Source of the DNA: Rehmannia glutinosa
Lineage: Eukaryota; Streptophyta; Magnoliopsida; Lamiales; Orobanchaceae
Assembly (NCBI GenBank): GCA_016081115.2
Contig: CM071924.1
Coordinates: forward strand, 86,876,616-86,940,615
DNA: 64,000 nucleotides
Direction of reading: 5' to 3'
Part shown: in pieces, positions 11,011 to 23,200 of the stretch
Numbering within the stretch: position 1 is the stretch's first letter
How the letters are laid out: each line of letters opens with the position of its first letter
The notes under the pieces: model-generated
Seen by the model: only the letters and a program-made list of their open reading frames with translations
The model's database searches: none
Told to the model about the DNA's origin: nothing
Program-made: the position numbers and the translations under genes

Positions 11011-11860
11011 AACACTCTGTTCATTTACAATCCTAATTTCAACATTATATACTATCACTCCCATCCACAAAAATCACACAAACTTGTGATTATTTGTGCT
11101 TTCATTTTCGTCCACTTTTTTCCCCCGAATCGGTAGACTTTTCATTAATAACTTAACCCAAAACTTACATCGTTGCCCTCTTGCAAAGGCCTCATTGCAC
11201 AAAACAATTGTCAAGGATGGTGTGTGTGAAACTCGGACATTCCCACCCGAGGAGACTAAGCCGCTCCGACGCGAGACTTGGCCGAACAAATACAATACAC
11301 CAATAAAGACCGAGCACAAGCAACCACCACATATCTTTGCAGACAAACAAAATCGATCCGCTCGAGTTTCACAAATCAATTGGAAAAACAAAAGACACCA
11401 ACAAAAAAGAAACCAAGAAAACTATAACAAAACCAAATACAGTGCACACAAAAAAAACAAATGAGAAGAAAAATCAGTCTTTCCCTCACCCAGATCTACT
11501 ACCGCAGTCATTACTACCACCCGCCGATGACCTGCTTCTAGCCACCAATGGCTTACCCGCCTCAACGAAGTGACTCTAAAAATCCAGATATGAGTCATAG
11601 GAGAAAACCTCACGAAGTGGGGAGTCTATGACCCGCGACCAAACATTGCCGGTGATGAACATCGCCGGCTGCCTCTAGTAGGAAGCTGGGGGGTGGGGGA
11701 GAGGAGAAAGTTGGAGTGGGAAGGGTGGGAAAAGGGGGAAAAGAGGTTTGCGTTTTAGAAAAAGGGAGAAAAAGTTTTAGAGAGAGATATTGTGGGGTAT
11801 AATCTCTCTTTAGGATTCATTCCACTTCCATAGTTCCATTTCATGAGTGAATAGTAATGA
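11011..11860. other. Unrecognised, possible decayed gene or transposon fragment
   Basis: Overlapping ORFs occur on both strands (11096-11464 plus, 11074-11391 minus), but neither translation has a domain I recognise. A purine-rich tract (11690-11790) follows. No splice structure could be supported. Confidence 0.25.
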
Positions 11861-12815
11861 TTTTTTTATGAGTAAAAATTGGATATGTAGAAAAAAATAA
11901 TGATTGTGTTGATGTGATAACAAATCTTTTATACACATTGATTGTTGTGAAAATAATAGTGTCAAATATAACTAAAAAAATTAAACAAAAAAATTAAACA
12001 AAAAATTGATAATATGAATCTCATTTTATACCTTTTGTTATAGAGATTAAGAGAAAAATAATAAAAATGATAATATATTAAAGAAATGACCGAAATTATA
12101 CATCTGGATAGGACATGGAGAGATAAATAGATATTATGATTTAGTATTGAGAAGTGTAAGAGAAAAAAGATAAAAATGAGCTAATTTTGTAGAAAGATAT
12201 GATTTCCTTTAGAATTTTTTTTTTATGTTTTCCACAAATTTTTATGTTAAAGATGAAAATTATGGAAATGAAAACACAAGTAATCAAAGTCTACCATTTC
12301 CAAATTAATTTTTCAATGTGGATCCACCACTATCAATTTCATTCAATAATATATTATTATTTATTCAGATCATCAATTAAGTGTGTCCCACCACTTACAT
12401 ATCTCATATATTAATTATCATCTTATCACATTTTCAATGAAAAATAATAAAAAAAAAACATATTAAACCAAAGCATATTTCGAAATTTCCAACCTACATT
12501 TTCTTTTTATAACCAAACTTAATTTCACTTTTGCACAATTTCAATAAAAACTTAAAAATTTATCTCAATGGTATGAAAAATTATTTTTTCATTGGAACGA
12601 AAATTATACAACCCATAGGCATAGTAAAATGGTCTTTGCAAAAATAACTAATGAATTTCAAGGGATAATTAATACATTATATTTTAATATTTTTTACTCT
12701 TTTATATGAAATCTAAATAAAGTTATAGAGTAAGAAATTTTATTATATTATTATTAATTTTTTTGAGGGAAATATTATTATTATTATTATTAGAAGTACT
12801 ATTAATCTTTTAAAA
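11861..12815. other. AT-rich upstream region of SUVR gene
   Basis: No ORF of note. This is probably intergenic and promoter-distal DNA of the methyltransferase gene; the core promoter could not be located with certainty. Confidence 0.4.
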
Positions 12816-12819
12816 ATTT

Positions 12820-13025
12820 ATGACTCTTCAAATGTGCCCCAATAAGGGTTCCTTTCTCCACGCTTCTTCCCGCACGTGGACTATAATCTCCACTTTCATT
12901 CATATATTCCACACTCACACATTCACTGTGAGAAACTTCACCGTTCTCAAACTCTAGCTTCATTGCCCTATTTCTCTCGTACGTATTAACACACAGAGAA
13001 GCGGGCAAGCGGCTTCTAAATGCTG
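12820..13025 (+). other. SUVR2: Probable 5' non-coding first exon of SUVR gene
   Basis: A pyrimidine-rich, comparatively GC-rich segment interrupts the AT-rich background and ends in a good donor, CTG|GTAAAT, at 13025/13026. It contains no long ORF in the sense direction. The next plausible exon joins at 16420. The exon start is approximate. This is inferred from splice signals and position; a transcript would decide. Confidence 0.5.
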
Positions 13026-16000
13026 GTAAATTTTTTATTTCTCCATGTTTGTATTGCTTTTGTGTAATAATGTGTTATAAATTCTTGCATTTCTTCGTCA
13101 GTTTCTCAAAGTACATTTTCTTGCCTCTTTTCACCTTTGCATAATTTTTCAATTGTTTCAAGGGTTTACTAATTTATTCTCCGGTGTGAGCATAATTGAA
13201 ATGTCCTCGATGTACATTTCGCAAAAATAATTTTTTTTTTAATTGTTTGGGGGTTTAGGGTTTATTGATATCCTAGATTATCCTGAATTCGCTTGTTTTA
13301 TCCGCCATTTTGTGATCAGATATCCGTTAACTTCGTGCCCACCTTTATTTGAGTAGGAAAATTTCTAAAAACATTTTTTTAATCGTTTTTGGTAAACGAG
13401 ATAATATGGATTGACTCTGTGTTGCATGCTTTGAGCCATTCGTTTAATTCACGGTTTAAATTAAAGCAACCCTTAAAGGAACCAATATCTCTGAACGGTG
13501 AATTGATTTAGAGCGCTATTAGCTATATCTTTTTCATTGTGCTGATAAGTGGAATATCCATTGAATTTAATTTTAAAAAAGGGGGAGTGTAAATAAATAT
13601 ACCATTTAATGTGGGTTTTATTGTATCTTTTAGAATGTCAAGTTAGATTTTGGTTCTGGGAAAAGTATGGGATTTTCTTTTGCAGCAGACAGCACCCAAT
13701 GAACACTTGCAGTTTGTAAACTACATTTCTGAGTTTTTTTATATATAATTATGTAAAGTGATATAGAAGCCAATTGTACATAACTACCTAAGAGATGATC
13801 ATAAAACAGAAGGATAGTGCAGTTTTTTTTTTCCCAGTTGAAAATATTGTGCTATACAGCATGAAATTGAAAAGTTGATATCGAACTTGAAAAATGCAGT
13901 TTAAAGCTTTAACTCCATAAAGGAAAAGCCTTGACAATAATGTTTTCTTCTTTTAACGCGGATATATGTGGAGTTAGCATTATGCTCTCAAACTTCGCTC
14001 CACAACTAGTTTTTGATCTACTTCTAAGCTTCTTTGCCATCCTTTTTTTTCTCCCTCTCCTTGTGTTCTATCAATCAAGTTTTGTCAAGCTAATCCTTCT
14101 TGAGCTTGAAAAATTACTTAAAAGAATTGTGAAGCTCAAAGAGATTCATTTTTTCTTGACACTGGGGATGTATATTATTTATGCTGTTGTAGTGAGACAT
14201 AAACATACAGTGGTTTTGGGTGCTAACCTGAGAATTAACCACAGACCAACTTCATAGTTTCTATTATGTGCTTTGATGGTCTTTTTGATAATAAGTATTT
14301 CAGGATTTGATGCCTAATATTAGTGTCAAAATTTGGTTCTGCACTTTACTCGGAGGCGTAACTTTACATTTTGATTGTGGCTTGTTTTTTCCAATCATCA
14401 TGTTACGAAATTAGTTGTTATCTCGTATCAGAATATGGTTCTGCAATCCTTTTAATTAATAAAGTGTCTCTAAAGGAACTATAATGCTACCTATCATTTC
14501 TGGTTCGTCTAGGACCTATATTTCTGTAATCTGTTGAGAGCTTCATAATTAGAAAATGGAGACCATGGATCCCACTATGCCCAGTCTGTCTCGCTGTACA
14601 TAATTTAACTAATTTATTTACTGAAGTTCTAATGGACTTTATGCTGAGAGATCTCTGTCTAATTGATCATGTTAGTAAACTCTCATATTCCTGGATTTTA
14701 TTGTCCTATTTATCTTACTAGAACTTATAATTGTTTTTTTTTGAATTATTTGAAATACTCTTTTTCCCAGTGTTTTTGTTAATTTTTTTGTAAATTATAC
14801 CGATGCTACATCAAATTATTAAAACATGATAAAATATATGATTTAGCACCCCCACCCCCCTCCCCCCCAAAAAAAAAAATCAATAGTCCTGGTTTTGTTA
14901 TGCTATAGTCTAGTAATTTGAGCTCAAATTTCACATATAGTGTTAACTTCTGCAAGCTCTGATATGCAAATGATATGTTCCGTCCTTATCTCTTGAACTA
15001 CCTTCTAAGCCTTAACAGATATAACCTAACTCTGATGAATGAAATATCTGAGTTGCAGTTGGTGGTGGGTAAAGGGTAAATTATTCCTTTTTGCTTGGTT
15101 ATGTTTTCATGTTAATTGCCTCGATAAAGGTATGTTTACTAGCAATACTACAGCCGATAATCCCATTCTTATTTGCAGAATTTAGGATTCTCATTTGGAG
15201 TTTTGAAAATGGCAAAATGCATCAATTGACATTTTCACAGGAACAAAAAACTAGTACTGAGCACAAGGGATTTGCGACTTCCCTACTCCCTCCATATGTA
15301 TGATTTGCATTCTTAATACATGTTAACTGGTGAGGATATGTCTCACATGTCACTTTCGTCGATCGTGCTCTAATTAATTTTGAAGGTTCTACAGAAAAGA
15401 GAACATGTTTCATTGTTTCTTCATGCTCAGATGCTCTATATATGAACACTAAAGGTTCATATTTGCTCTACTTTTTTTTTTTTTTTTTTTTGGAGTTTTT
15501 ATTTAATCATTTCTGCTGTTACGGGTGAGAATTTCTGCTTTCGTGATCTCTTGTGGGTTTAGTTTTCTTTCCTCGGGATTGAGTGTAGAAAGTCAGAAAA
15601 GTTATTGGGGATTCCGATATCACTACAGAATCAAGTACTATCTAATTCTTTGAATCAGCTGATGATTTCAGCCTTTATCATTTTCCATTTAGTAGTTCTA
15701 TGCATCTTAACTTAACTCTTGATGGTTGCTCTAGAGTGATCTTCCAGATATGTGCCAACCTTGTTATCATCATGTCTACCTGAACTTGATGAGCATTGCA
15801 TGTCAAGATCTAAAATTGTGATTGAGTCTTTTGTTACGTGTTGCTGACTAAGGTGATTAAGTGCGTTTTATGGCTGTTCTGATCACACTTTAACCTTTAT
15901 TTATTTGTCTTTTGATGTATAATAACAATTAAAAATGTCACAAAACTCAATTTTTGATGGTTTTTGGATTACATTTCAATAAATTGATTTCAGTTATGGA

Positions 16001-16419
16001 TCCTGGAATGTGACCTTGATAGCCAAAAGATCATTTCATTTGAAATGGGCATAATTTTTGAAATTTACAGGGTTAAGATAGAGCATTTCCCAGATAATTT
16101 GTTCCACAGCGTCAAAAGCATCCAAATAATTTAATGTTCCTTCTTGTTTGTGGCGAGGAGTCGGAGTGTTAATAATTACAGTAGTTTGTGCAGATTTTCT
16201 GTTTTCTGCCTGATTATGTAAATTTTATATACTTCTAATCGGAACGGCATATTGTATTTGTTTATTGACAACGACCCATGTTAAAATCTTTCACCTTTTT
16301 GGTTAGTCATTGTAAATTTAAGTATAACGAAGTACAAATACACAGTGCATTGAATGACTGGTACATCTTTCAAGATGCTGTTTTCTTGGCCATCTAATCT
16401 TGTTGTTTTTCTGGGGCAG

Positions 16420-16515
16420 GTGACGGGGTGGGTGGCAGTTCCCAGGTACTCTTTGGCAAGAGACTGAAGTCTTGATTTATTCATATTGGCAACATCAGCT
16501 TATATTTTCCCTGAG
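16420..16515 (+). other. SUVR2: Probable second 5' non-coding exon of SUVR gene
   Basis: The segment is bounded by a strong acceptor (TTTTTCTGGGGCAG at 16406-16419) and a strong donor (CTGAG|GTATGT at 16515/16516). It would join to the leader just before the start codon through the acceptor ATTATAG ending at 17196, or TTTCAG ending near 17213. It is inferred from splice-site quality only. Confidence 0.4.
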
Positions 16516-17239
16516 GTATGTACTCATTATTTAAATACTAAAGTTCAATTTTCAACTAACAGGAGAAACGATTTTACAATAATTATAGTTTATATCAATT
16601 CATGGACCTAAGTTAACCTAGAGGAAGAGGGTGGCTTAACACGTGGAATGAGCCCATGCCACTCTTGCCTCCTAAGTAATATGGAACTTATCTCATGTCG
16701 GAAATTTCAGGTTCTTCTTTAGCTATAGAATTTTTAACTTTTGTTTCTTTGAGCCTAATAAAAGATGCATGTTTATTCCACCTTTGATGTACTTATGTAT
16801 GTTTATATATACGCAACGTCTATGTTTTCCACTATTGATTAGAGTGAGATGAACCGACGCTGCTCAGATTATCTGCTCGATAATTTTGCTCAGTTGATAG
16901 TGATTCTTGATTTCTTGCCAATCACATAGTGTAGCATCCGTCGTATTAACATAAGGTTTAACCTCAAACTGAGTATATTTATCAAGCTTATTACGGGCTT
17001 GAAGTGGTGATTACTATGCGGATAGATTAGCTTTATCATCCTTCTCGAAGTAGAGATGATTATTTGATTTGTCGTGCTTGTGATCATTTGATTGTGCTGT
17101 ACATGATACTAGGCCAATCAACGATTCTTTTACTTTATCAGCAGAAGTACTTTTTATTGTTACCTCTATCTTGCTGAAAATGTTTAAGAATTATAGGTCT
17201 GTTGGAAGTTTCAGAGTCTGTCACATAAAATCTATAGAG

Positions 17240-20200
17240 ATGAGCAACAAGGAAACAAAAACGAGAGTTGCGAGTGCCTTTCGTGCTATGAAGGCTATAG
17301 GGATCTCCGAAGATAAGGTGAAGCCAGTGTTGAAGAGCTTGCTGAAATTGTATGATAAAAACTGGGCGCTTATCGAAGAGGAAAATTATAGAGCCCTTGC
17401 TGATGCTATATTTGATAGAGATGAAAATGAAGTAAGTGGTGCAGGCTGAACACATGGATTGCCTCTCTTTTGTTTCCAATCTTTTCTGCTTCCTTCTCCC
17501 CCTCTTTTTATTTGTCATATTTGAGTTATTTTGTCTAGTTGATATCTCTGCTTTGGTTGTTCATTCTTACATTTTTTTAAGTAATTTTGATCAATACAGT
17601 ATTATCTTTCAGGCAGAAGAGCGTTCAAAGAAGATTGTGAATAATGAAGTATGTGTCCTGCTGCTCCATAATTGTATTTAGTGAATCAATCTCTCAATGC
17701 TAGCTGTGTTTTTGTAATCAATATTCTCTTTCCCCTATACTCATCCAATTACATGGAAAGACGACTTAAGTGCTAATATTTTGATTAATGTCCTGTTGTC
17801 AGGCAGCAGAGCAGTCAAAGAAGATGGTGAATACTCAAGTAGGTGATCTGTTAAAATTAGTAATGTTTTTATGGAATATAGCAATTTTTAGAAGATAAAT
17901 TTAATTTTATGGCTAGTATCATTGTCCACTCCTGTTTTTCTCCAATCATTTGATAATGTATAACGGCTTAATTTCTCCTAATAGACGGATGACTATTTGC
18001 AGGAAGAAGCTCTTGTAGCTGAAGAGCCTGAGCAGCCACTAAAAAGGTTGCGACTTAGACACCGAGATGGTCAAACTTCCTCAAATATGAATAATAGTGG
18101 CTTGCCCAAAACTCCACTTGTCACGCCTAAAGAAGAACCGAATGAAATGCCTGAAACACATCTTCCAAAGATAAATGGGTCACTAGGCATAGTGGAGTCA
18201 CCTCAGCCCAATTCAGGAAACATAACGATCAAGCCACAGGATGCCACGTGTCAATCAGTTGGTAAAAATAAAGGGAAGCAACCTATTTCTCCCAAATCAC
18301 AAGCTCATCCAATGAGGCTCAGAGACAGAGGGACCGGAGTTGTCTCTCCTCCAATCACATCCCGGAAGAAGAGGCCAGCTCCTGAGAGTTCATCCCATCC
18401 TGTAAGTCTTAAAGAGCCTAAGATTGAGCCTGGCATCCCTTTGTTACCAGAAAAGGAAAATACTGCAAGTCGTGCTTTAATTGTGCCTAAAGATGAGCCT
18501 CTCACTGATGACATGCCGCGTTTGGAGGTTCCTGGAGCGATCATTCATCCAGGTATGCCTTCCCTTTTCTCTTTCTGGTTGCACCATTGTTAGGATGTCT
18601 ACTTATCTGTTCTTCGAATCAAATGTCATCAATTGTCTTATCTGATATTTAAGTATTTATACATAGGTGTATTTATTTAACAATTTATTTATGTAGTTGG
18701 TCCCTCTCACACAACACCTTGGAATGCTGAAACCTCATCTTTTCCCCCAGAATTTTCGTTTTTTTTTTTTTTAATGTCTGAAGTCTATGGATTGATGTGT
18801 CTGTTAATCACTATTTATTCCTGATTCATGATGAATCATTAATTATTTCTGATCTCAATGAAGTGGAAATACAAATTAGTTATTAAGGAAAGTATGCTGA
18901 TTATAATGTGCGAGTTGCATAATTTATTTTTAATTTTTATTAGTTGAATGTTGGGGTTTGTGTACTGTGTTACTCCTAATTCATGCCATTGATGTCCTAC
19001 ATTGCATCTTACTTGAGTTGTTTAGTTATATTTGTAAAAGCTGTAGTAATCAATTTATAAGGATGACACATTGATGATTCCATTTAATAATCTCCTACAA
19101 GGTTTCTCTATTTTCTGTTGCAGTTTTGTATTGCAATACTTATTCTCACAATCCTAGTTCAAAATTACAGGTACATCAAATGGAGGAGAGTCACCGAGTA
19201 GGCGTGGTATGGTTAAAGAAAATTGTGCGCCTGAATCGTTAGCATTATCTGTGAGTGAAAAAGAAACAGCTGATGGTACTGCCGCTCTAGATGAATCAAG
19301 AAATAACGGTGGTCTGGCAATGATCTCAGCTGAATGCTCTTCTAACCAAGAGATTGCTTCCTCGCCTTTTGGAGAGGTGAAAATCTATTTGAGCTGTGAC
19401 TTGGCTTCTAGAAGGCCCGACTTCTGCATGCCTAGTGTTGAGGCAGTTCTAAAAGCAGTTGAGGATAAATATCTCAAATCACCCAGAACTTCGGACCAAG
19501 ACATTTCAATGATGGATCTTATGAAGGAAATGTGTCAGTGCTTTCTGAATTTTGGAACTGATTCCAATAGCCAGTCACCAAAAGCTATGGATGTGACGCC
19601 GACCATTCATACAGCAAGTAAATCTTCTTTAAATGGATCGGTATATACTCGATCTCGTGCCAAGGCCAAAAAACCGCTACTTCCTCCACCATGCAGTGAC
19701 ATAAATGATGCGCAGCAGCCGAACGAGATAGATGCTGGAGATCAGATTGTGACAGATAGAGAAAATCAAGAGAATTGTGATGAAGAAACAAATAGTCAAA
19801 GTTTGGAGGTTGTTCAGCAGCCCGAGGTGACTCCTGAAAATATCAGGTCACTTACTCCTGTTATTGATATTGCCAAGGGACAAGAAAAAGTTGTAATTAC
19901 ACTGGTGAATGAGGTCAATGATGAATGTCCCCCTTCTTTCTACTACATACCCCAAAATGCAGCATTCCAAAATGCATACGTGAATTTTTCTCTGGCTCGT
20001 ATTGGAGATAAAAATTGCTGTGCTACTTGTTTTGGTGATTGTCGGTGATTGTCTGTCGTTATCTGTGCCTTGTGTGTGTGGACATGAAACTGGAGGAGAG
20101 TTTGCATACACCACAGATGGCCTTGTTAAGGAGGAACTCCTTAAAGAAGCTATTTCCATGAATCGTGATCCGAAGAAACATTGTCAGTTTTTCTGTAAGG

Positions 20201-23200
20201 AATGTCCTCTGGAAAGATCTAAAGGTGACGATATTATTGAACCTTGCAAAGGGCATCTGGTAAGGAAGTTTATAAAAGAATGTTGGTGGAAATGTGGCTG
20301 TAATAATCAGTGTGGCAATCGAGTGGTACAGAGAGGAATAAGTCGCAATTTACAGGTAGTATTTCATAGTTGAGTGGGATAATTACAAGAAAAAAAAAAG
20401 ACCCTGAGGTTTGGCTAATTACAAAAAAACTTGGAGATGTTTCAAATTGCAAAAAGCCCCCTGGTTTTGCTTCTGTCTTAAACTTAAGGGGGTAACTGTA
20501 ATATTTCAATAACTATCACAATAACTATCAGGTTTTTTTTGAAACGTTTTTGTCTTTTAATGGAGGAGGAATTGTAAGACAGTGTCAAGCCTCAAGGGGT
20601 CTTTTGCAATTTTCAGAAACCTCTAGTTGAGTAATTATCCCTAGTTGAGTTCTGCACCATGTTACCTTCAATCGCTAGCACTTAATTTTTCATGGAATTA
20701 GTAACATTCATTCTTTGTTTTTCTTATCGTGTGTCATTAGGTGTTTATGACTCCGGGAGGAAAAGGTTGGGGCCTACGTACTCTGGAGGACCTGCCAAAA
20801 GGCACGTTTGTCTGTGAGTACGTTGGAGAAGTTTTAACTAATGCAGAGCTATTTGAACGTGTTTCGCGGACTCCTAAAGGAGAGAAGCATTCATATCCCG
20901 TGCTTCTTGATGCTGATTGGTGTGCAGAAGGAGTGCTGAAAGATGAAGAAGCTCTATGTTTGGATGCTACATATTATGGAAATGTAGCAAGGTTTATTAA
21001 TCACAGGTAAGTAAGTTCATTTATATTGAGAGTGCATTACTTTATTGTTTTTCTTGAAATTGATAATTGGGTCATCCCTATCTTGTGAGATACAATATGG
21101 TAATTATTTTCTGGTTTACTAATATAGCCTACCAAAAAATTTCACTTTCTTTTTGTTGGAGAATTTTTTTTTTGGCCCCGACTTGCGGTTGCTTATGGAA
21201 TTTTTCATAAAATACACTATTTACTCATTTTCACTTTTTTTTTAATCACCAATTGCATCCGATCATTCTTAAAAAAACCATCAAATCAACTACTTACACA
21301 TTTTCTTACAAATTCCACTATTCACTCACATTTTCAATCACCAATAATATCCAATCATTATTTACTATTACTATATCACAATTCACATCAACTTATATCC
21401 TTACATTCTCATACGCTCGCAAAATTAATCTTGTTTAAAGAAAAATTTAATCACTATTCTGTATTAGAATTTTTTTTCAAAATGAAAGGATATCCAATCA
21501 CACCCTTAGCATCCTAAAACTCAATTCACAGGAAGATGCTTTCCTTTTTCAATTAAAACTGCTATAACTGAGCCGCATGCTTCCTTCCTCTGGCCTTGTC
21601 TATTACTGGTGCTCTTGTGCATTTCTTTGTTGATGAAGTGACATGTACTTACCTTCTAAATATAATAAAATAAGTCTTGTTCCTCTCAACCAATCCAGGA
21701 AGATTCTCTTTTCAGAGTTTCAGGCTCTTGTTGTGACTTTAATTGCAGATGTTCTTGATATGTTTTTTTCCCTTTTTCTGCAACCGTGCTAGATGTTATG
21801 ACTCAAATTTAGTGGAGATACCAGTGGAAGTGGAGACTCCTGATCACCACTATTATCATGTACGAATCACATGCACCTTTTCCACATTTTTTACCTTGTC
21901 TCAACTTCTAAGTGGGGTTCAGTTCAAGTTTTTGCGCACAGTCTAATTGGATCTTGTCTTCCAGCTTGCCTTCTTCACCACAAGAAAAGTGAAAGCTATG
22001 GAAGAACTCACTTGGGTAAGTGGATTAAATTCTTTGTTTCCGCTTTATGTACTAATCTGCTTACTCCAGTTGTAGAACTGTCAGATGTATATCTTGAAAT
22101 TGTCGTATGCTATTGATGAGAAATTTTGTGTGGGACTACGAAGCACTTTGACGATTGATCATGAGGAGTATAAGAAAGTTTTTCTGAAAGTCTCCTGAAC
22201 ATGGAATAGTTTTGCTAGATGCATTTATTCTAGTTTAAGTTAGGGTGACAATTTCTGACACAAAATGAAAGCACGACACGAACCTAACACGCTATAAGTG
22301 AGCTAGGGTTGAGGCTTGGCGGGTTAGGGTCAGAATCGGGCCAAACCCCAATAAAAGAGATCGGATTAGGGTTCACTTGAAATAACACGATTAACCCGTT
22401 TGTCGCGATTGTGCTGTTATTATGTTGCCTTTTGCAATATTTTTGATTGATCGAATATGTTGTTAGTATAATGAATAAATCTTAAATAATTATGAAATGT
22501 ATTTAAATATAATTTTTGGATAAAAATTGATTCATACAATACAACCCATACACAGGTCCATTTTAGGTCGACCCGAAAAACACGAATAATATTAGGGGTG
22601 TTCACAATTCAGTTAACCGACCAAGCCGATCCGGAACCAAAATTCGGTTTGAACCGAAACCTAACTGAAATTTTTTGTTCGGTTTTTCTTTTTCAAAAAG
22701 TTCAGTTTTCAGAGTATAATGTTCGTTAGTTAATTGTTAGTTCAATCCAACCTCCAAAATTTAAAATGTCATCATATTGTGTACCCGCTGAAAGTCCACG
22801 TGTTATCTCTCACATTACATTCCTTATATTAAGCCTTGGTTGTGCATTAAAGCTTATTGTTGTATTCAGAGGGTGTTTGGCTGAGCTTATAAGCTTATAT
22901 TAAGCACAATTAGTTGTGCATTAAAGCTTATTGTTGTATTCAGAGGGTGTTTGGCTGAGCTTATAAGCTTTTCAAAACATCTTATAAGATGTTTGAGAGC
23001 TTATATGTTTTTCAAAAGTGCAATAATTTTTCAATATAAAAAGATCTTATAAGCTCCCAATTTTAAAATAAGATGTGAGAAGCTTATATGTTTGTTTTTA
23101 ATTGCAAAAATGTCATTACTAGCTTCTTATAAGCTCTATCATCTTATTTTATCCAAACATCATCATCATCATCAACTGCACCTTATCCCACTATGTGGGG

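Noticed and set aside
11074..11573. Overlapping ORFs on both strands
   Set aside because: Both are basic and low-complexity without a recognisable domain. I could not decide on a coding strand, so only an unrecognised region is reported.
13931..14257. 108-codon ORF with hydrophobic segments
   Set aside because: It lies in the long leader intron of the SUVR gene, has no family resemblance, and T-rich introns commonly give hydrophobic chance ORFs.
17138..17518. 126-codon minus-strand ORF
   Set aside because: It is antisense to the WIYLD-encoding exon, whose sense translation is clearly the real one.
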